DNA from: Hyphomicrobiales bacterium
GTDB taxonomy: Bacteria > Pseudomonadota > Alphaproteobacteria > Rhizobiales > Beijerinckiaceae
Assembly (NCBI GenBank): GCA_003567055.1
Contig: PXAW01000206.1
Location: 1-6,595 of the forward strand
Direction of reading: 5' to 3'
Length of the DNA: 6,595 nt
Below, in pieces: positions 1 through 5,241 of the stretch. Every line of letters starts with the position of its first letter. Position 1 is the first letter of the stretch. A program made the translations under genes and the position numbers. A model generated the notes under the pieces. That model was not told where the DNA came from, searched no databases, and worked only from the letters and a program-made list of their open reading frames with translations.

Positions 1-2
1 AC

Positions 3-380
3 TTCGTTCAGGCCAAGCACATGGCTGCACGCGAGATCGCGCTGGCCTTCGGCGTGCCGCCGCTGCTGCTCGGCCTGCCGGGTGACGCGACGCATGCGAA
101 TTACGCGGAAGCCAACCGCGCCTTCTATCGCCAGACGGTGATCCCGCTGGTCAAGCGCACGGCACAGGCGCTCGCGCATTGGCTCGGGCCCGCCTATGGG
201 CGCGATCTCGTGCTGGAGCCGGATCTCGATGCGATCGAGGCACTGTCGCATGAGCGCGAATCCCTGTGGCGGCGGGTCAATGCCGCCGGCTTCCTCGACG
301 ATGACGAGAAGCGCGCAGCGGTCGGTTACGGCCGGCGCGAGCGCGATCACGGGCCGGACAGGGACGAGGGCTCCGAATGA
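3..380 (+). CDS. Phage/GTA portal protein, C-terminal end (partial)
   Basis: This is the C-terminal 125 residues of an HK97-type portal protein; the reading frame is open to the left edge, so the true start lies outside the window. The portal is the dodecameric ring at one capsid vertex through which DNA is packaged and to which the tail is joined. The visible part begins FVQAKHMAAREIALAFGVPP and includes LLLGLPGD, ANYAEANRAFY and the helix around PLVKRTAQALAHWL, which is the typical C-terminal region of this family. A Met at base 21 is internal and not the start. The tail after the helical part is charged (RRERDHGPDRDEGSE). The stop overlaps the next start as ATGA (377-380), pointing to translational coupling. 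The family call is by recognition of motifs; the GTA assignment rests on the gene order downstream. Confidence 0.9.
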   Translation, partial: FVQAKHMAAREIALAFGVPPLLLGLPGDATHANYAEANRAFYRQTVIPLVKRTAQALAHWLGPAYGRDLVLEPDLDAIEALSHERESLWRRVNAAGFLDDDEKRAAVGYGRRERDHGPDRDEGSE

Positions 381-580
381 GCGGGGCCGTCGAAAGCCTT
401 GTGGGAGCGGTCGCCGCGCGGGGTGATCTCGGCCATATCGCGTTGTTTGCCTGGGCCAGCGTGGCGAGCCTGTTCGCCGCCGCCCAGCACCGGGAAGCCG
501 CCGCTGCGAGCCGGCGCTTCGACGAGTTCGTGCGCGAGCTCGCCCTCTTCAACCGCAATCATTCGGGAGATTGTGAATGA
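377..580 (+). CDS. Small GTA head-formation-like protein (g3.5 position)
   Basis: A 67-residue protein sits between portal and prohead protease, the position of gene 3.5 in the Rhodobacter capsulatus GTA cluster. It has one hydrophobic stretch at about residues 18-37 (HIALFAWASVASLF), then an amphipathic basic/acidic helix with RRFDEFVRELALFN at about 46-59. This architecture resembles the small family annotated as GTA head formation protein (RCAP_rcc01685 family). Its biochemical role is not established from the sequence; the hydrophobic segment could be a membrane anchor or a buried helix in the capsid/portal assembly. The ATG overlaps the portal stop in ATGA, with a GAGGG upstream as ribosome binding site. 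The stop overlaps the next start in the same way, so the gene looks translationally coupled on both sides. Confidence 0.65.
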   Translation: MSGAVESLVGAVAARGDLGHIALFAWASVASLFAAAQHREAAAASRRFDEFVRELALFNRNHSGDCE

Positions 581-771
581 TGCTGAAACAACGCGCGACG
601 CCGCCACGGCGTTCGGCTGTGCCGCGCCCGCCGAAACCGGGGGGCGGCAAGCCGCCGGGCAAGCAGCCTGGAGACACCTTCCGGGATTTCATCAGGACAT
701 TGGAAAGGCTCGATCGGGGCGCGTCGCACAAGCAACGCGCCCCGAACCGTTTCGGGGAGGGGGCACGATGA
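577..771 (+). CDS. Small basic Pro/Lys/Arg-rich protein, unrecognised
   Basis: A 64-residue open frame that I do not recognise. It fits exactly between its neighbours: its ATG overlaps the previous stop (577-580), its stop overlaps the prohead protease start (768-771), and GGGAGA at 565-570 lies 6 bases before the ATG. These three points support it as a real gene, although GC-rich DNA gives many chance frames. The first half is low-complexity and very basic (PPRRSAVPRPPKPGGGKPPG), probably disordered. The second half can form a short amphipathic helix (DTFRDFIRTLERLDR). A second ATG follows directly at 580. A positively charged small protein encoded beside portal and capsid could bind DNA or act in capsid assembly, but that is inference only. 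A longer frame running through this stretch in the prohead protease frame is an upstream extension of that gene and is less likely. Confidence 0.5.
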   Translation: MMLKQRATPPRRSAVPRPPKPGGGKPPGKQPGDTFRDFIRTLERLDRGASHKQRAPNRFGEGAR

Positions 772-1310
772 AGCTGGAATTTCCTGCAGCCCCCGAGATC
801 AAGCTCAACCCGCACGCCCCGGCGAGCATCACCGAGGAGGGGGTATTCGAGGGTTATGCCAGCCTGTTCGACCTGCCCGACCTCTCGCAGGACGTGGTGC
901 GCCGGGGCGCCTTCAGCGACAGCCTCGCACGGCGCGGCACCGGCAATATCCGCATGCTCTGGCAGCACGATCCGGCCCAGCCGATCGGAACCTGGAGCAC
1001 GATCCGCGAGGATGCGCGCGGGCTGTTCGTGCGCGGGAGGCTCAACCTCGCCGTGGCGCGCGCCCGGGAGGTGCATGCGCTGATGCGAGACGGCGCCATT
1101 GACGGTTTGTCGATCGGCTATCGCGTCCAGCGGGCGGGCAAGGATCGCCGACGCGGGCAGCGCATCCTCGAGAAACTCGATCTCTGGGAGATCTCCGTCG
1201 TCACCTTCCCGATGCTGCCGGCGGCGCGCGTGTCGCAGGTCAAGGGCGACCATCTCGCCGCCGCGATCCGCCGCGCGGCGGACCGGCTGTTTCCGCGCCC
1301 GGCCTTCTGA
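768..1310 (+). CDS. HK97-family prohead protease (peptidase S78)
   Basis: This 180-residue protein is a capsid maturation protease of the HK97 gp4/S78 type. It is packaged inside the procapsid, removes the N-terminal scaffold part of the major capsid protein and then digests itself. Recognisable elements in order are FEGYASLFDLPDLSQD with GAF (about 27-49), RMLWQHD with the likely catalytic His67, GLSIGY with the likely nucleophile Ser115, and LWEISVVTFPMLPAA with Glu141 as the probable third member. Length is typical for the family. The frame is open far upstream, but the ATG at 768 is chosen because it overlaps the preceding stop (ATGA) and has GGAGG at 756-760. It is directly followed by a terminator-like hairpin and then its presumed substrate, the capsid gene. 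Confidence 0.95.
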   Translation: MKLEFPAAPEIKLNPHAPASITEEGVFEGYASLFDLPDLSQDVVRRGAFSDSLARRGTGNIRMLWQHDPAQPIGTWSTIREDARGLFVRGRLNLAVARAREVHALMRDGAIDGLSIGYRVQRAGKDRRRGQRILEKLDLWEISVVTFPMLPAARVSQVKGDHLAAAIRRAADRLFPRPAF

Positions 1311-1323
1311 GCCGGGCGTTTTT
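1296..1323 (+). terminator. Intrinsic terminator-like hairpin between prohead protease and capsid genes
   Basis: CGCCCGGC (1296-1303) pairs perfectly with GCCGGGCG (1311-1318) across a 7-base loop, and five Ts follow at 1319-1323. The protease stop codon is the end of the loop. The form is that of a rho-independent terminator on the plus strand, inside an operon and 18 bases before the capsid start. It could attenuate transcription, set mRNA ends or protect the capsid message from exonucleases. The T run is short, so leakiness is likely. Confidence 0.6.
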
Positions 1324-1341
1324 CATTCGCCATATCCAACC

Positions 1342-2601
1342 ATGAAAGTGAGCACCATGAGCGCACCGATCGAGACCAAATCCGCCGAGGCCGTCGAGGC
1401 TTTCGATGCCTTCAGCCGCGCCTTCGAGGCCTTCAAGGAGACCAATGACGAACGCCTCGCCGCGCTCGAGCGCAAAGGCCATGCCGATCCGCTGACCGAG
1501 GAGAAACTCGCGCGTATCGATGCCGGGCTCGACGAGACCCGTGCGCGAATCGATGCGCTGGCCCTGGGGCGTGCCCGCCCGCCGCTTGGCGGGATCAATC
1601 AGGGCGCGGGGCGCGATCACGACCCGCTTGTGCAGGAGCACAAGGCAGCCTTCGACAGCTATATCCGCAGCGGCGAGAGCGGCGGGCTGAAGCAGCTCGA
1701 AACCAAGGCGCTCTCGGCGGGATCGGGGCCCGATGGCGGTTATCTGGCGCCGCCCCAGGTCGAGAGCGAGGTGCTGCGCCGGCTCTCGGCGCTCTCACCG
1801 ATTCGCGCCATTGCCGGCAACCGGGTGATCTCGGGCGGGCTCTACAAGGTGGCGCATTCGGTCTCGGGCCCGGCCTCGGGCTGGGTCTCGGAGGCGGCGG
1901 CGCGACCGGAGACGGACAGCCCGACGCTCGCGGAGCTGAGCTTCCCGGCCATGGAGCTCTACGCCATGCCCGCCGCGACGCAGACGCTGCTCGACGACGC
2001 CATCGTCGATATCGACCAGTGGATCGCCGACGAGGTCGAGACCGCCTTCGCCGAGCAGGAGGGCGCGGCCTTCGTCAATGGTGACGGCAATGCCAAGCCG
2101 CGCGGCTTCCTGGATTATACGGAAGTGGCCGATGGCAGCTGGAGCTGGGGCAATCTCGGTTTCATCGCCACCGGTGTAGCCGATAATTTCCCGGCCTCCG
2201 ACCCGTCCGACGTGCTGGTCGATCTGATCTATGCGCTGAAGGCGGGCTATCGCCAGAATGCGACCTTCGTGATGAACCGCAAGACCCAGAGTGCGATCCG
2301 CAAGTTCAAGGATCAGCAGGGCAATTATCTGTGGCAGCCGCCGGCGGGGATGGGGCGCAACGCGACGCTGATGAATTTCCCCGTGATCGAGGCCGAGGAC
2401 ATGCCCGATATCGGTGCGGGCACGACGCCGATCGCCTTCGGTGATTTCCGCCGCGGCTATCTCGTGGTGGATCGCGCCGGGATCCGGATCCTGCGGGATC
2501 CGTATTCGGCCAAGCCCTATGTGCTGTTCTATACGACCAAGCGCGTGGGCGGCGGCGTGCAGGATTTCGCGGCGATCAAGCTGATGAAATGCGCGGCTTG
2601 A
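1342..2601 (+). CDS. HK97-fold major capsid protein
   Basis: This is the major capsid protein, 419 residues from the ATG at 1342, or 414 from the second in-frame ATG at 1357. The second start (MSAPIETK) is a real alternative, as neither has a strong Shine-Dalgarno; GTGAG lies just before 1357. Residues about 14-75 are helical and charged (FDAFSRAFEAFKETNDERLAAL; EEKLARIDAGLDETRARIDAL), like the scaffolding delta domain of HK97 capsids. A linker follows, then LETKALSAGSGPDGGYLAPP near residues 119-138, where the mature shell domain normally begins and where the prohead protease would be expected to cut. The shell domain shows SGWVSEAAARPETDSP, AMPAATQTLLDD, EQEGAAFVNGDG and PRGFLDY, and ends with VGGGVQDFAAIKLMKCAA. 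Length and motif order are normal. It is the last plus-strand gene before the inverted protease pair. Confidence 0.97.
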   Translation: MKVSTMSAPIETKSAEAVEAFDAFSRAFEAFKETNDERLAALERKGHADPLTEEKLARIDAGLDETRARIDALALGRARPPLGGINQGAGRDHDPLVQEHKAAFDSYIRSGESGGLKQLETKALSAGSGPDGGYLAPPQVESEVLRRLSALSPIRAIAGNRVISGGLYKVAHSVSGPASGWVSEAAARPETDSPTLAELSFPAMELYAMPAATQTLLDDAIVDIDQWIADEVETAFAEQEGAAFVNGDGNAKPRGFLDYTEVADGSWSWGNLGFIATGVADNFPASDPSDVLVDLIYALKAGYRQNATFVMNRKTQSAIRKFKDQQGNYLWQPPAGMGRNATLMNFPVIEAEDMPDIGAGTTPIAFGDFRRGYLVVDRAGIRILRDPYSAKPYVLFYTTKRVGGGVQDFAAIKLMKCAA

Positions 2602-2612
2602 GTTGAGGCGCC

Positions 2613-2645
2613 GGTCCCGTCCCGGTCATGCACCGGGGCGGGGTC
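2613..2645. terminator. GC-rich hairpin between convergent capsid and protease genes
   Basis: Bases 2613-2626 can pair with 2632-2645 across a 5-base loop (CATGC), giving a 14-pair stem that includes three G-T wobbles. It fills most of the 42-base gap between the capsid stop and the stop of the minus-strand protease, whose stop codon it touches. There is no T run on either strand, so it is not a classical intrinsic terminator. It could still stall polymerase or stabilise the 3' ends of both converging messages. Confidence 0.4.
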
Positions 2646-3501
2646 AATCAGCCCATTCGATCCATTCGTTGCTGCGGTCACGGCCGAGCGGCGGCAGGCG
2701 CACGGAGGTGGAGACGCTGGAATCGATGGCGCGCAATTCACGCATGCGCGCCTCGATCCAGCCGAGATGCGGGGTGAGCGGGGTGATCGCGGTGGAGCCG
2801 CCACAGGCCGCGCCGGAACGCTCGCTCGTCGCGCCGCTGGACCAGCTGACCAGACCGAGCAGGGTGAATCGGCCCGGATCGCCGCGCAGGATCGGGCCGC
2901 CGGAATCGCCCTGGCAGGCGCCGGCGCCGGTGCGCTGGGATTCGCGCTCGCTGTCGGATGCCATCAGCATCGTGTTGCCGATCTGCATTTCGCCGCGAAT
3001 GCGCAGGTACGTATAGCGCAGCTTGCGCGCCGTTTCGCGCTTGCCGAAGGCGGTGGTGCCGAAGCCGGCCAGCGTGACATCCTCGCCGACGGCGGGAGGC
3101 GGGACGCTGCGCAGCGGCAACGGCGTGAATTCCTGGCCGAGCGGCGCATCGAGCCTGAGCACGGCGAGATCGATCCCGGGCTGGCTGCGCGGCGGGGCCG
3201 TCCCGTCGAAACTCGGATGCAGCGCCTTGGCCAGAACGCCGCGCGTTATCGTGCGAAAACGCTGATCGAGGGCGAAGACGTCATAGGAGGCATCCGCGAG
3301 CAGGCAATGCGCGGCGGTGATGACGAGGTCCGGCGAGACGAGCACGCCGGTGCACATTTCGCCCTGGTCGCTTTCGATGCGCACGATGAAATCGCGCAAA
3401 CCGTCACGATTGGTCGCCTCGACACCGCGCACGATCGCTTCCGCCGGTGCGCCAGCGACGGTGACAAGGAGAATCAGGGAAAGGAACGCGCTTCGGATCA
3501 T
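2644..3501 (-). CDS. Secreted S1-family (chymotrypsin-fold) serine protease, downstream copy
   Basis: A 285-residue exported serine endopeptidase, read from the ATG at 3501. A signal peptide of about 22 residues (MIRSAFLSLILLVTVAG...AEA) is followed directly by IVRG, the equivalent of the activating IVGG terminus of trypsin. The catalytic triad is His65 (TAAHC), Asp111 (GIDLAVLRL) and Ser200 (CQGDSGGP). Cys50/Cys66 and Cys196 with the Cys in AACGG would give the conserved disulphides, consistent with a periplasmic or extracellular site. The residue six before the Ser is Gly rather than Asp, so trypsin-like cleavage after Arg/Lys is not expected. A C-terminal tail of about 30 residues extends beyond the usual final helix (HLGWIEARM). 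Upstream in-frame starts exist at 3531 and 3540 (GTG); 3501 is chosen for a normal signal peptide. It lies 39 bases after the other protease, probably in one transcript. No substrate or link to particle assembly can be read from the sequence. Confidence 0.93.
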   Translation of the reverse strand: MIRSAFLSLILLVTVAGAPAEAIVRGVEATNRDGLRDFIVRIESDQGEMCTGVLVSPDLVITAAHCLLADASYDVFALDQRFRTITRGVLAKALHPSFDGTAPPRSQPGIDLAVLRLDAPLGQEFTPLPLRSVPPPAVGEDVTLAGFGTTAFGKRETARKLRYTYLRIRGEMQIGNTMLMASDSERESQRTGAGACQGDSGGPILRGDPGRFTLLGLVSWSSGATSERSGAACGGSTAITPLTPHLGWIEARMRELRAIDSSVSTSVRLPPLGRDRSNEWIEWAD

Positions 3502-3540
3502 GCCTGCAATCTTGACCGCTTCACTTCCCATGACAAGCAC

Positions 3541-4299
3541 TTATCGCCACGTCACATGGCGATTCCAGCCCGCCGTGACATCTTCGATCCAGCTGCGCTG
3601 GGGACCGAGCAGGACGCCCTGACTCATGGCGCCACAGGAAGCGGAGCCTTCGCCGGTCGTCCAGGTGGTGATGGCGAAGACATCCCCGTCACGGCTGATC
3701 GGCCCGCCTGAATCGCCATGGCAACCGCCGCGCGGCGTGGCGCCGCCGCCGGACAGCCAGATCAGGATACTGCTCGGCCCATACGGCTCGATCACGGTGA
3801 GTTCGGCACTGTGGAAGCTGCCGCTGGTCGCGCCGCTGTCGTCAGATTCCTCGCGCAGACCGAAACCGGCCAGGCGCACCCGGGTCTCGGCGCGCGGCGC
3901 CCGCACTGACAGGGTGGCCGGCTCAAATCGCATCGGCAGGGGCTGGGCGACGCGGATCAGGGCGAGATCGATCGAGCGGCGGCGGGTGCGGATCGCGTCC
4001 GGATCGAATTGCGGATGCACCGCCTTCGCGCCGATTTCGAGCAGAACCGGCGTCCCGTCCTCGTCGCGGAAATGGACGCGATGTTCCGAAGCGCCGGTCA
4101 CGCAATGGGCGGCGGTGAGGACGACGTCGTCGTCGAGCATCACGCCCGAACAGACCGACCCACCGGAGCCGAGAACCATCACGCCCGCCCGCGCGAGCGG
4201 GGAGGTGTCCGCAGTACCGCCGATCACGGCTTTGGCCGGCCCGACCGGCAGCGTCAGCCCCAGGCAAAGGATGAGTGCGGCGAGGCAGGCGCGCGACAT
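3541..4299 (-). CDS. Secreted S1-family (chymotrypsin-fold) serine protease, upstream copy
   Basis: A 252-residue exported serine protease. The start at 4299 is chosen because it gives a clean signal peptide (MSRACLAALILCLGLTL...AKA, about 24 residues) and has GGAAG seven bases upstream; the longer frame to 4494 runs into the connector gene on the other strand and is unlikely. After the presumed cleavage the chain begins VIGG, an activating terminus with no propeptide. The triad is His65 (TAAHC), Asp111 (SIDLALIR) and Ser197 (CHGDSGGP). Cys50/Cys66 and Cys193 with the Cys of ASCGAM match the family disulphides. The pocket residue six before Ser is Gly, and the usual SWG of the substrate strand is TWT, so specificity is unlike trypsin and may be restricted. 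Positions of Cys50, His65, Cys66 and Asp111 are identical to the neighbouring protease, as is KAxHPxFD at 92-99, indicating tandem paralogues. It is first in a minus-strand pair and diverges from the connector gene across 31 bases. Confidence 0.93.
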   Translation of the reverse strand: MSRACLAALILCLGLTLPVGPAKAVIGGTADTSPLARAGVMVLGSGGSVCSGVMLDDDVVLTAAHCVTGASEHRVHFRDEDGTPVLLEIGAKAVHPQFDPDAIRTRRRSIDLALIRVAQPLPMRFEPATLSVRAPRAETRVRLAGFGLREESDDSGATSGSFHSAELTVIEPYGPSSILIWLSGGGATPRGGCHGDSGGPISRDGDVFAITTWTTGEGSASCGAMSQGVLLGPQRSWIEDVTAGWNRHVTWR

Positions 4300-4330
4300 T
4301 CGAGAGCTTCCGAAAAACGAGGTATCCATC
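4300..4330. promoter_or_regulatory. 31-base divergent gap holding both ribosome binding sites
   Basis: The gap between the minus-strand protease start and the plus-strand connector start contains GAGG at 4319-4322, eight bases before the connector ATG. It also contains GGAAG on the minus strand (4311-4307), seven bases before the protease ATG. These two sites fix both starts. The gap is too short for two full promoters and I see no convincing -35/-10 pair in it. A protease promoter would therefore have to lie inside the connector gene, and a connector promoter inside the protease gene. Confidence 0.55.
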
Positions 4331-4897
4331 ATGAACCCGATACGCGTCGACGGCCCCGCCGTCGAGCCCGTTTCGCTCGCCGATGCACGGGCGCATCTGC
4401 GGCTCGACGACACACATGAAGATGATCTGGTTGCGGCGCTGATCGAGGCGGGGCGGCTCCTGCTCGAATCGGCGACGCGGCTGATCTTCATCAATCAGAG
4501 CTGGCGGCTGATCCTGGAGGAGGCGCCGCGCGGCATGCGCCTGCATCTGCCGCTCGCCCCGATCATCGCGATCACCGAGATCCGCGCCATCGATGCGCAG
4601 GGTGCAGCCAGCGTGGTCGACCCGCAGGAATACCGGCTGCGCGCGGGGGCACAGCCGCCGACCCTGATGCTCGAAGAGAGCTTTCCGCGCCTGCCCGGCG
4701 GTATCGAGATCGATCTGGAGGCGGGGTTCGGACCTGCGCCCGAGAACGTGCCGGCGCCGCTGCGCCAGGCGCTGCGCATGCTGGTCGCGCGCTGGTTCGA
4801 GGAGCGCGGCGACGGGGTCGGCGAGCCGGAGACGGGGGTACTGCCGCCGGATGTGGCGCTGATGATCGCGCCGTATCGGCATCTGCGGCTGAGCTGA
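4331..4897 (+). CDS. Head-tail connector protein (phiE125 gp8 / gp6-like, GTA g6 position)
   Basis: A 188-residue protein of the phage head-tail connector group (phiE125 gp8 / HK97 gp6-like family). Such proteins form a ring under the portal after DNA packaging and receive the stopper. The N-terminal motif VEPVSLADARAHLRLDD followed by HEDDLVAALIEAGRLLLE is characteristic. Next come NQSWRLILEEAP, a beta-rich middle (LPLAPIIAITEIRAID, VDPQEYRLR), the EIDLEAGFG signature, and a C-terminal helix VPAPLRQALRMLVARWFEERG. The start has GAGG at 4319-4322. The frame stays open upstream through the antisense of the protease gene, but that extension is not credible as protein. It is the first gene after the inverted protease pair, and its distance from the capsid gene (1.7 kb) is unusual because in GTA clusters these genes are normally close. 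Confidence 0.88.
   Translation: MNPIRVDGPAVEPVSLADARAHLRLDDTHEDDLVAALIEAGRLLLESATRLIFINQSWRLILEEAPRGMRLHLPLAPIIAITEIRAIDAQGAASVVDPQEYRLRAGAQPPTLMLEESFPRLPGGIEIDLEAGFGPAPENVPAPLRQALRMLVARWFEERGDGVGEPETGVLPPDVALMIAPYRHLRLS
4347..4365. promoter_or_regulatory. Perfect 8-bp inverted repeat near the connector start
   Basis: TCGACGGC (4347-4354) and GCCGTCGA (4358-4365) form a perfect dyad with a CCC centre. It lies within codons 6-12 of the connector gene and about 50 bases upstream of the minus-strand protease start. It could be a protein-binding site for the protease promoter or a hairpin in the connector mRNA. In DNA this rich in GC it could also be chance. Confidence 0.25.
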
Positions 4898-4908
4898 GGG
4901 AGGTCTGC

Positions 4909-5241
4909 ATGGAACAGCGCACGAAGATCGGCGCGCGCCGCAAACTCTTCGTCATCGAAACGCCCGTGGACGTTCCCGACGGCTTCGGCGGCGTCACCCG
5001 CAGCTGGCAGGCCGGTCCGGCGGTCTGGGGCGCGCTCGAGACCCTGCGCTTCGACGAGCGCCGCACCGCCGATCGGACCGAGGAGGTGGCGACGCATCGT
5101 CTGCGGCTTCGCCGGCGCACGCCGCCGCCTGCGGGATCACGCTTCGCACTCGGCCCGCGCCGCTTCGACCTGCGCGCGAGCGACGCCGCCGAGGCGCCGG
5201 CGCGCGATCTCATTTGTCTGGTGGAGGAGGTCAGGCCATGA
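4909..5241 (+). CDS. Phage head-tail joining / head closure adaptor (GTA g7 position)
   Basis: A 110-residue protein of the phage head-tail joining family (SPP1 gp16-like stopper). Such proteins plug the connector channel and provide the docking surface for the tail. Its compact beta-rich pattern is typical: IGARRKLFVIETPV, DGFGGVTRSWQAGPAVWGALE, EEVATHRLRLRRR, FDLRASDAAE, DLICLVEEVRP. The motif GGVTRSW...VWGALE is the strongest indicator. The ATG is preceded by GGGAGG at 4898-4903, only 11 bases after the previous stop. The stop overlaps the next gene's start as ATGA (5238-5241), indicating coupled translation. Confidence 0.88.
   Translation: MEQRTKIGARRKLFVIETPVDVPDGFGGVTRSWQAGPAVWGALETLRFDERRTADRTEEVATHRLRLRRRTPPPAGSRFALGPRRFDLRASDAAEAPARDLICLVEEVRP

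Noticed and set aside
399..767. Extended start for the prohead protease
   Set aside because: It would read through two small genes in another frame; the family begins near the ATG at 768, which has a GGAGG and a stop/start overlap.
2480..2501. Three GGATCC hexamers within 22 bases, including a 12-bp palindrome
   Set aside because: They encode the conserved capsid stretch AGIRILRDP and are best explained by codon choice.
2767..3711. Long plus-strand frame of 314 codons antisense to the proteases
   Set aside because: It covers two genes with complete active sites on the other strand, has low-complexity Arg/Ala/Gly-rich content and no recognisable motif; it is a shadow frame of GC-rich coding DNA.
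3626..4330. Upstream in-frame extension of the connector gene
   Set aside because: The frame is open only because the antisense of the protease gene has few stops; the family start motif and the ribosome binding site place the start at 4331.
2602..4330. Transposon or IS element carrying the proteases
   Set aside because: No transposase, terminal inverted repeats or target duplication is visible at the boundaries of the protease pair.
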